Shown: positions 57,038-64,000 of the stretch, one piece after another
Layout of the letters: each line of letters opens with the position of its first letter
Position numbering within the stretch: position 1 is the first letter of the stretch
Assembly (NCBI GenBank): GCA_013215295.1
Contig: JABSOZ010000006.1
Coordinates: forward strand, 62,001 to 126,000
DNA length: 64,000 nt
Source of the DNA: Colwellia sp.
GTDB taxonomy: Bacteria > Pseudomonadota > Gammaproteobacteria > Enterobacterales > Alteromonadaceae
Reading direction: 5' to 3'
Translations under genes and position numbers: made by a program
The notes under the pieces: model-generated
Database searches by the model: none
What the model was told of the DNA's origin: nothing
What the model saw: the letters and a program-made list of their open reading frames with translations, nothing else

Positions 57038-58681
57038 TTACAGATTAGCATGGCGATACTGGGCAAGAAGTAACTCAGTAGAACTATCAGAAAGCTCTGA
57101 ATTATCAGGTTGCACGATGCGTGACAATATATCGTCTCCTAATATTTTACCGAGTTCAACACCCCACTGATCAAAAGAATTTAGATTCCAAATAACCCCT
57201 TGTACAAAAACTTTATGTTCGTATAAAGCGATTAATGTCCCTAGTTGGTAAGGTGTTAATCTGTTAAAGGTCAACGTGTTTGAAGGTCGATTGCCGGGCA
57301 TTTCCTTATGTTTAGCAATAACTTTAGCTAACCCTTCATCCATACCAGAATTGACAAGTTCGTCAAAAGCTTGTTGATGTGTCTTTCCTTGCATCAGGGT
57401 TTTACTTTGTGCAAAACAATTCGCCACCAACATATCTTGGTGTCCACTCATATCATGATCAGCAATTAATGGCTGAATAAAATCAACAGGAACAACTGAA
57501 GTACCTTGGTGTAATAATTGATGAAAAGCATGTTGACCATTAGTGCCTTCAGCTCCCCAAATTACCGGGCCCGTTGTACTGCTGACAATTTCATTATTAA
57601 GCTGACAACTCTTGCCATTAGACTCCATATCCATTTGCTGTACGTAAGCCGGAAATCCACGTAAGTAATGGCTGTAAGGTAATAAAGCGTGGGTTTGACA
57701 ACCAAAAAAATTATGATTCCACACACCCAGCATGCCCATTAATACGGGTAAGTTTTGCTCAAGAGGGGTCTCTTTGAAATGCTTATCGAGATCAGCTGCA
57801 CCTTTAAGTAATGCTTCAAAACCTTCATTACTAATAGCCATGGCAATAGGCATACCGATTGCTGACCATAAAGAATATCTACCGCCAACCCAATCCCACA
57901 TGGGGAAAACATTATCTCCACTTATACCAAACTCAACGGCTTTCGTTACATTCGATGAAATGGCAATAAAGTGTTGATTCAATTGATTAAACGTTACACC
58001 ATAGTCATAAAACCATTGACGAGTTGATTCAGCATTGGTGAGTGTTTCTTGCGTATTAAAAGACTTTGAAGCAATCAGTACTAAAGTCGTTTCTGGATCT
58101 AAATGACTGAGTACATCATTCAAATGGTTACCATCAATGTTGGCGACAAAATGTTGTTTTGGCCCACCTTGCACATAGGGTTTCAATGAAGTTGTGACTA
58201 TCTTGGGGCCCAAAAAGGAACCTCCAATACCTAGATTTAAAACGTCAGTTATACATTTTCCACTATAACCAAACCACTGCTTGTCGCGTATTTTATTAAC
58301 AACAGCTTCTACCTTAATACGTACAGCTTTAATTTGCGGTACAATATTAATGCCATCAACGAACACAGGTTCATTACCTTGTTGACGTAAAGCCGTATGT
58401 AATACCGCTCTATTCTCGGTATTGTTAATCGGTGCACCAGAAAACATTGCATCACGCTTTTCAGACAGCTGTGCAGACTCTGCTAATGCCATTAATAACG
58501 CACGTGTTTTTAAAGTAATGCGATTTTTGGAATAGTCCAGATTTAAGCCACAAGCGCTCACTGAAAAATTTTCAGCGCGTTGTGGTTCACTCGCAAACAA
58601 ATCACGTAAATGACAACTTTCTATTTCACCTAAGTGCTGTTGAAGTTCTCGCCAATTATCATTAAAACTATCCATTAACAT
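57038..58681 (-). CDS. pgi: Glucose-6-phosphate isomerase
   Basis: 547 aa (E. coli 549). LNLGIGGSFLGP near 150, GTNGQHAFHQLLHQG near 382 and the C-terminal signature GVIWNLNSFDQWGVELGK near 500 are all present, so it interconverts glucose-6-phosphate and fructose-6-phosphate. Start 21 bp after the tal stop. Operon with tal and nupC takes pentose carbon on to hexose phosphate. Confidence 0.97.
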   Translation of the reverse strand: MLMDSFNDNWRELQQHLGEIESCHLRDLFASEPQRAENFSVSACGLNLDYSKNRITLKTRALLMALAESAQLSEKRDAMFSGAPINNTENRAVLHTALRQQGNEPVFVDGINIVPQIKAVRIKVEAVVNKIRDKQWFGYSGKCITDVLNLGIGGSFLGPKIVTTSLKPYVQGGPKQHFVANIDGNHLNDVLSHLDPETTLVLIASKSFNTQETLTNAESTRQWFYDYGVTFNQLNQHFIAISSNVTKAVEFGISGDNVFPMWDWVGGRYSLWSAIGMPIAMAISNEGFEALLKGAADLDKHFKETPLEQNLPVLMGMLGVWNHNFFGCQTHALLPYSHYLRGFPAYVQQMDMESNGKSCQLNNEIVSSTTGPVIWGAEGTNGQHAFHQLLHQGTSVVPVDFIQPLIADHDMSGHQDMLVANCFAQSKTLMQGKTHQQAFDELVNSGMDEGLAKVIAKHKEMPGNRPSNTLTFNRLTPYQLGTLIALYEHKVFVQGVIWNLNSFDQWGVELGKILGDDILSRIVQPDNSELSDSSTELLLAQYRHANL

Positions 58682-58702
58682 AAAAGGTATCCTTAAATTA
58701 TC

Positions 58703-59665
58703 TTAAAATAAATGGCTAAGTTGAACTTCAAGCTTGCACTGATCAATAGCAAAATTACGTATACCTTCAGATAATTTTTCTGTCGCCATGGCGTCTTGAT
58801 TCATTTCCCAACGGAACTGCGTTTCAGTTAATGCCGCAGGCTTGTCTTTTATATGAGTAGCTGGCACTAATTGTTGTGTTATCCGATCATGACTTTCAGA
58901 TAATTCAGCCATTAATGGCGGACTGATGGTTAATCTATCACAACCTGCGAGGGCAACAATTTCACCAACATTGCGAAAACTTGCGCCCATAACAACTGTC
59001 TTATAGCTATGTTGTTTGTAATAATTATATATTTCAGTCACCGAAATCACACCAGGGTCTTCATGTGATAAGTAACTATCACGACCTGTATCATTTTTGT
59101 GCCAGTCAAGAATTCGACCAACAAAAGGAGAAATTAAATACACTTCAGCTTCAGCACACGCTTTTGCTTGGGCAAAACTAAACAGTAAGGTTAAATTACA
59201 TTGAATACCCTCTTGTTCAAGTTGTTTAGCAGCTTGAATACCTTCCCATGTTGACGCCATTTTAATTAAAATACGTTCTTTGCCAATACCTGCTTCTTTA
59301 TACATAGCAATAAGTTGGCGTGCTTTTACGATACTTGCTTCTTTATCAAAAGATAAACGTGCATCGACTTCAGTAGAAATTCGACCCGGCACCGTTTTTA
59401 AAATTTCTAAACCTATCAATACTGATAATTTATCACCAGCAAGACTCGCTTGTAGGTTTTTATCATTTGTCTGGCTTTTTGACCAATTAACAGCTGCTGT
59501 CAATAATTTTTTATAAGCAGGAATAGCTGCAGCTTTTAATAATAACGACGGATTAGTTGTAGCGTCCATAGGTGAAAACTGTGCTATGGCTTCAATATCA
59601 CCCGTATCCGCGACAACCGTTGTCATTGTTTTTAACTGTTCAAGTTGAGAAAATTGTACTTGCAT
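58703..59665 (-). CDS. tal: Transaldolase
   Basis: 320 aa. [12 protein letters not shown] near 34 and the Schiff-base Lys135 in [15 protein letters not shown] mark a TalA/TalB-type enzyme. It moves a dihydroxyacetone unit between sedoheptulose-7-phosphate and glyceraldehyde-3-phosphate, giving erythrose-4-phosphate and fructose-6-phosphate. Lies between nupC (54 bp upstream) and pgi (21 bp downstream). Confidence 0.97.
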   Translation of the reverse strand: MQVQFSQLEQLKTMTTVVADTGDIEAIAQFSPMDATTNPSLLLKAAAIPAYKKLLTAAVNWSKSQTNDKNLQASLAGDKLSVLIGLEILKTVPGRISTEVDARLSFDKEASIVKARQLIAMYKEAGIGKERILIKMASTWEGIQAAKQLEQEGIQCNLTLLFSFAQAKACAEAEVYLISPFVGRILDWHKNDTGRDSYLSHEDPGVISVTEIYNYYKQHSYKTVVMGASFRNVGEIVALAGCDRLTISPPLMAELSESHDRITQQLVPATHIKDKPAALTETQFRWEMNQDAMATEKLSEGIRNFAIDQCKLEVQLSHLF

Positions 59666-59719
59666 TATAATTCCTGTGAAAAAGTTTAAGTTGATTCGTT
59701 TAATTAAATAGTTGAAAAG

Positions 59720-60940
59720 TTAGATGAAAATTCCTGCGATAGTTGCACTCATCAGGTTAGCCATCGCTCCAGCTAATACAGCTTTCATACCTAACTTCGC
59801 AATATCTGGTCGACGGCTAGGCGCCATACTTCCCATACCGCCCAATAAAATAGCGACTGATGAAAGGTTAGCAAAACCACAAAGTGCAAAAGTAATAATG
59901 CCTTGAGTTCTAGCACTCAATTGGTCAGCAACCGTAATAAAATCTAGGTAAGCAACAAATTCATTGATTACAATTTTTTGCCCTAAAAAGCTACCGGCCA
60001 TATTTGCTTCATGCCAAGGAATACCAATAATGTAGGCAATAGGTTGAAAAATATAACCTAAAATAAGTTGTAAACTAAGGTTTTGAAGACCAAATAATTC
60101 ACCAAATCCTCCAAGTAAACCATTTACCATCGCTAATAGAGCAACAAAGGCTAAAAGCATGGCTCCAACATTAAGTGCGAGCATCATGCCATTAGATGCG
60201 CCAGTTGCAGCAGCATCAATAACATTAACAGCCTCTTTAGCCTCGGATTTCATATCATCTAAATTGTCATTAGGTTGTTCTGTTTCTGGTACCAACATTT
60301 TCGCCATTAGCAAACCACCGGGGGCAGCCATAAAGCTTGCAGCAATTAAGTATTTCAAATCAATACCAATACCTGCGTAACCAGCAACAACAGACCCAGC
60401 TACCGAAGCTAAACCCCCTACCATTACAGCAAAAAGTTCAGAACGTGTCATTTTTGGCAGAAAAGGTTTTATGACTAAGGGAGCTTCTGTTTGACCAACA
60501 AAAATATTAGCCGTTGCTGACATAGATTCCGCTTGACTAGTCTTGAGAAGTTTTTGTAAACCACCACCGATAAATTTAATCACCAGCTCCATAACACCGA
60601 TATAATAAAGTACTGCAATCAACGCTGAGAAAAATACGATCACCGGTAAAACATGGAAGGCAAACATAAATCCTAAGCTTTTTTCGCCTATTTGTTCGCC
60701 AAAAATGAAACTAATACCATCATTGGCATAGCCAATAACATTAGACACACCATTTGCAACGCTGAGTAAAATGTCTTTTCCTGCGGGCATATACAATACA
60801 AAAGCACCCAGAGAAATTTGTAATACCAAAGCACCGATAATTGTACGCCAATTGATATTTTTTCTATCTGATGAGGCTAAATATGCAATACCTAAAAGAA
60901 CAAAAATTCCCAAGATGCTGCGTAATATATTTGTATCCAT
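59720..60940 (-). CDS. nupC: Concentrative nucleoside transporter (CNT family)
   Basis: 406 aa from the ATG at 60940; the open frame runs 32 codons further but that part has no Shine-Dalgarno, while AAGGAAT precedes this ATG. About ten helices. [15 protein letters not shown] near 185 and the [17 protein letters not shown] block are the CNT substrate/ion-binding signature, as is [16 protein letters not shown] near 375. Imports nucleosides with H+ or Na+. First of nupC-tal-pgi; a palindrome at 61040, matching those before cdd, lies 100 bp upstream. Confidence 0.93.
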   Translation of the reverse strand: MDTNILRSILGIFVLLGIAYLASSDRKNINWRTIIGALVLQISLGAFVLYMPAGKDILLSVANGVSNVIGYANDGISFIFGEQIGEKSLGFMFAFHVLPVIVFFSALIAVLYYIGVMELVIKFIGGGLQKLLKTSQAESMSATANIFVGQTEAPLVIKPFLPKMTRSELFAVMVGGLASVAGSVVAGYAGIGIDLKYLIAASFMAAPGGLLMAKMLVPETEQPNDNLDDMKSEAKEAVNVIDAAATGASNGMMLALNVGAMLLAFVALLAMVNGLLGGFGELFGLQNLSLQLILGYIFQPIAYIIGIPWHEANMAGSFLGQKIVINEFVAYLDFITVADQLSARTQGIITFALCGFANLSSVAILLGGMGSMAPSRRPDIAKLGMKAVLAGAMANLMSATIAGIFI

Positions 60941-61039
60941 ATTATTCCTTGTTATTTCTTTATTATTTTTTATGAAACTAGAGACTAAGACCAAATAAGT
61001 AGGATGAATAATTTGTAAATAATAATTCACAATCAAAAC

Positions 61040-61055
61040 CTGACTATATAGTCAG
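61040..61055. promoter_or_regulatory. Palindromic operator candidate upstream of nupC
   Basis: CTGACTATATAGTCAG, a perfect palindrome inside the longer AAACCTGACTATATAGTCAGGTTT. It fits YTGAC-N6-GTCAR shared with the two cdd sites. A T-run follows on the plus strand, so it could instead be a terminator. Weaker relatives are TTGACCACTTGGTAGG (61511) and CTGACACATGTGACAA (61551). Apart from these, 61056-61628 shows no gene. Confidence 0.45.
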
Positions 61056-61628
61056 GTTTTTAATTTAAACTAAGAAACAAGTTAGGTCAATAGGATATTT
61101 TCGAATTAACTATTTAATACTGCATTGAATGCAATAAAAACAACTCGATAGAAGCTCATATCTCCTAGGGCTAACGAGTGAATAAAATAGTATTAATGAA
61201 TTTGATTTTACGTATACATCATTAGTTAATACTGACAAAAAGCCATGGGTATTCACTAAAGAGTTCATCGCTAAATCAATACATCTGGCTTAGTTAACCT
61301 AAGGTGTGCCTCAAGCTTGTAAGTCTCTATCGTTGATAAACACTAGATAAACAATATTGATGCGTGAGGCAAAATGTATCTCTGTAGTAATTCCTCAATG
61401 TTTCAGCTCAAGTATTATTTTCTAAATGTCAGTCAATCAATAAATGGCATTGAGTAAATATATTTATATTTCTTAGTTATTTGTCATAGGTAAATACAAT
61501 TAAATAAAACTTGACCACTTGGTAGGTTTATTTTACATTCTAAATGCAACCTGACACATGTGACAAGTATTGTGTGGCGCATGACATATTAACAAACTAA
61601 TATAAGCACATGTAAATGTGACGAAAAT

Positions 61629-61940
61629 ATGAATTTACAGAAACTCTCAGCCAATAAAAGTAAGACTTATATAAGATTTAAATTTATGGGAATTGGTTTA
61701 TCTAGGTTAGTTGTATTTCTATTATTAAATGTTTTAGTAACGAATATATCAGCTTCTGAACGATTTTTTAAAAACCAGCCTCAGCTCAAAATTGCAACAT
61801 TCAACGTCAATATGGACGCAACAAACTATTTACTTGAACGTGGAATAGGCACTGTCACTAAACCATTTAATCGACAACTAACAAATTCAGATGTAGCAAC
61901 ACATCTGTTTTCTGAATGGATTCAAATTAACACACCCTAG
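61629..61940 (+). pseudogene. N-terminal fragment of a secreted EEP-family protein
   Basis: 103 codons. An N-terminal hydrophobic segment (LVVFLLLNVLVTNISASE) is followed by LKIATFNVNMDATNYL, the opening strand of the EEP nuclease fold. The frame ends after about 50 more residues with no catalytic Glu, Asp or His motifs, so it is a truncated gene. Expression as a short secreted peptide is possible but unsupported. It lies 53 bp upstream of the intact secreted nuclease. Confidence 0.5.
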
Positions 61941-61993
61941 GAATACTAACTAAAAGACTCAATATAATTGAGCAAACAACTTAAAGGAAAATT

Positions 61994-64000
61994 ATGAAAA
62001 TACAAATGTTAACCGCAATACTTGGTCTTAGTGTACTTTCGAGTCAAGCTAATGTCGTGATCACAGAATATGTTGAAGGTGGTGGCAATAATAAAGCGAT
62101 TGAAATTTCTAACCTTGGAACAGTAGATGTCGATTTAGCCGCTGGTGGTTATAAACTAGACCTTTACTCAAATGGTAAAACCGAAAGTACCAACGGTATA
62201 TTACTACAAGGTCTATTAATACCAGGCTCTAGTATTGTTGTTTATAATGATGCAGCAACAGATGATTTTACCTTTGATGCTCCTCAGGGTATTCCAGATG
62301 CCAGTGCTACATATTTTAATGGCGATGATGCCATTTTACTTTCAAATGCAGATGGAATTGTTGATAGTTTTGGACAATTAGGCACAGACCCTGGTAGTAA
62401 CTGGGGAGATGGCGATTTTTCCACTAAAGACCATACTCTTCGACGTTTAACATCTGTTACAACAGGTGATACTACACCTGATGATGCATTTGACCCAGCA
62501 ACTCAATGGGCAACTTTCGCAAAAGATACCTCTGACGGTTTAGGCTGTACTGGTGAGTCTGCCTGTGATGGCACACAACCAATGCCAACTGAAGGAACCG
62601 CGATAGGTGATTCTTCAGACAATTCAGGCATTGTCGTCATCACAGAATACATTGAAGGTGGTGGCAATAATAAAGCCATTGAAATTTCGAACTTAGGTAC
62701 AGGGGATGTCGATTTAGCTGTTGAAGGTTATAAATTACAACTTTATGCAAATGGTAAAACAGATGAACCAAATGAACTATTCTTACAAGGTCTATTAGTA
62801 CCTGGCTCAAGTATTGTTGTTTACAATGATGCTGCAACAGATGAATTTACCTTTGCAGCACCTCAAGGTATTCCAGATGCAAGTGCAACCTATTTTAATG
62901 GCGATGATGCGATTTTACTTGTAAACAATGACGGTGTTGTTGATAGTTTTGGACAATTAGGCACAGACCCTGGTAGTAACTGGGGAGACGGTGATTTTTC
63001 AACTAAAGATCATACGCTACGACGTTTAGTCTCAGTAACGACAGGTGATACGATAACTGATGATGCTTTTGACCCAGCAACTCAATGGGCAACTTTCACA
63101 AAAGATACGTCTGATGGTTTAGGCTGTTCTGGTGAAGCTGCCTGTGACGGGTCACAAACATTGCCTACTGAAGGGACAATTATCGGTGACGTGTCAACGC
63201 CTACGACTGAAATTTGTACAAACTGCCCTGATCTCGTAAAGGTTGCCGACCGAAATGCTTATGTTGAAGCAACGTATTATATTGAATCAAATGCAGCCGA
63301 TGCTACTGCTTTGCGTGCTGCAATTACTGCTGATATCAGCGCTAACCATAAACAACTTACCTATGCAGAAGTTTGGACTGCATTAACGAATACTGATGAA
63401 GATCCTGATAATGCTGACAATATAATATTACTTTATTCAGGTCGTTCTATTGCTAAAGCAGACAATGGTAGCGGTTCAGCTTCAAGTAATCAGGACTTTT
63501 GGAATCGTGAGCATACTTGGGCAAAATCACATGGTTTTCCAGATACTAGCCAGTTAGGTTATACCGATATTCATCACTTACGTCCTACTGATGTTTCAAT
63601 GAACAGTGATCGTGGAAATCGTGATTTCGATATCGGTGGAACACCAAACGATGAAGCACCTGAAAATATGAGTACAGAAAACACTTGGGAGCCTAGAGAT
63701 GAAGTCAAAGGTGATGTTGCCCGTATGATGTTTTATATGGATGTACGTTACGATGCGGGTACGGAAAGTACAATGCCTGATTTAATCTTAGTTGATACTA
63801 TTGATACATCGACCAGTACATTAAGTGATGGTAAAGGTGAATTAGGTAAATTATGTACTTTATTTGATTGGCATTCACAAGATCCTGTTAATACCGTTGA
63901 AACAAACCGCAACAACAGCATCTATGAATATCAAGGAAACCGTAACCCATTTATCGATCATCCTGAATGGGTTGATAGCCTTTATGCCTCATCTTGTGGT
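61994..64000 (+). CDS. Secreted endonuclease I with two lamin-tail domains (partial)
   Basis: 669 codons, open to the window end; the C terminus is missing. AAAGGAAA precedes the ATG. Signal peptide MKIQMLTAILGLSVLSSQAN, then two near-identical lamin-tail (LTD) domains (about 20-200 and 214-395) starting VVITEYVEGGGNNKAIEIS, and an endonuclease I domain from about 415 with NREHTWAKSHGFP and DIHHLRPTDVSMNSDRGNRDF, the catalytic His and metal-binding residues. Such proteins degrade extracellular DNA for nutrients. The two LTD copies are a 579-bp duplication. Confidence 0.93.
   Translation, partial: MKIQMLTAILGLSVLSSQANVVITEYVEGGGNNKAIEISNLGTVDVDLAAGGYKLDLYSNGKTESTNGILLQGLLIPGSSIVVYNDAATDDFTFDAPQGIPDASATYFNGDDAILLSNADGIVDSFGQLGTDPGSNWGDGDFSTKDHTLRRLTSVTTGDTTPDDAFDPATQWATFAKDTSDGLGCTGESACDGTQPMPTEGTAIGDSSDNSGIVVITEYIEGGGNNKAIEISNLGTGDVDLAVEGYKLQLYANGKTDEPNELFLQGLLVPGSSIVVYNDAATDEFTFAAPQGIPDASATYFNGDDAILLVNNDGVVDSFGQLGTDPGSNWGDGDFSTKDHTLRRLVSVTTGDTITDDAFDPATQWATFTKDTSDGLGCSGEAACDGSQTLPTEGTIIGDVSTPTTEICTNCPDLVKVADRNAYVEATYYIESNAADATALRAAITADISANHKQLTYAEVWTALTNTDEDPDNADNIILLYSGRSIAKADNGSGSASSNQDFWNREHTWAKSHGFPDTSQLGYTDIHHLRPTDVSMNSDRGNRDFDIGGTPNDEAPENMSTENTWEPRDEVKGDVARMMFYMDVRYDAGTESTMPDLILVDTIDTSTSTLSDGKGELGKLCTLFDWHSQDPVNTVETNRNNSIYEYQGNRNPFIDHPEWVDSLYASSCG
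62060..63192 (+). repeat. Tandem duplication of the lamin-tail domain (period 579 bp)
   Basis: ATCACAGAATA at 62060 recurs at 62639. The two 193-codon units share almost all residues, for example GTDPGSNWGDGDFSTKDHTL and FNGDDAILL in both, including at the nucleotide level. The duplication is recent or kept alike by gene conversion. Confidence 0.9.

Noticed and set aside
61551-61590. Pho box or CRP site upstream of the secreted nuclease
   Set aside because: TGACA-type repeats are present but the spacing does not match a Pho box (11 bp) and the half-sites are not inverted as in CRP sites.

Overview
The window is AT-rich gammaproteobacterial chromosome. Gene content points to the marine Alteromonadales, most likely the psychrophilic Colwelliaceae (Colwellia/Thalassotalea type): a monomeric and a dimeric NADP-isocitrate dehydrogenase side by side (a pairing known from Colwellia), a yejK-yejL-yejM block, pqiABC, selD-mnmH and a secreted two-domain endonuclease I. 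Assignment is from protein recognition only; no search was run.

Layout. 0-7.4 kb: secreted EEP nuclease, phosphoribosyltransferase, a secreted phytase/esterase-like propeller, monomeric IDH, an RRM protein and dimeric Icd. 7.4-9.1 kb: a lone tyrosine recombinase bounded by about 90-bp imperfect inverted repeats (7425-7514 and 9025-9114). 9.6-12.2 kb: an MMPL/RND transporter with a 33-bp tandem repeat, followed by an IS6-family transposase remnant. 12.6-26.2 kb, all minus strand: twelve envelope genes, read from 26162 down to 12614: TPR/TonB-C protein, three accessory proteins (two lipoproteins and an anchored TPR/PEGA protein), an anchored PEGA/FGE-like protein, a small membrane protein, a MotA/TolQ/ExbB channel, two VWA proteins anchored by a TolR/MotB-like Asp helix, two more lipoproteins and an M48 protease. 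26.5-32.6 kb: M23 peptidase, QueD-like fusion, pyrC, yejK, yejL, yejM-like, tRNA-Pro(GGG). 32.7-38.2 kb: a four-gene sensory operon (binding protein, hybrid kinase, receiver, receiver-EAL). 38.5-49.9 kb: mixed metabolic genes, selD-mnmH, and a patch of decayed genes (PhzF-like, alpha/beta hydrolase). 50.0-53.1 kb: cdd-deoA-deoB. 53.3-56.8 kb: pqiABC. 57.0-60.9 kb: nupC-tal-pgi on the minus strand. 61.6-64.0 kb: truncated EEP gene and a secreted nuclease running off the window.

How genes work together. NupC, Cdd, DeoA, DeoB, Tal and Pgi form a nucleoside-to-hexose-phosphate route; the cdd and nupC upstream regions share a YTGAC-N6-GTCAR palindrome that may be a common operator. The most interesting region is 12.6-26.2 kb: its channel protein plus two Asp-helix-anchored VWA proteins have the parts of an ion-driven 5:2-type motor, linked to periplasmic VWA, PEGA, TPR and lipoprotein components. 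I know of no named system with this composition, so I propose it as the candidate undescribed system; its function is unknown.
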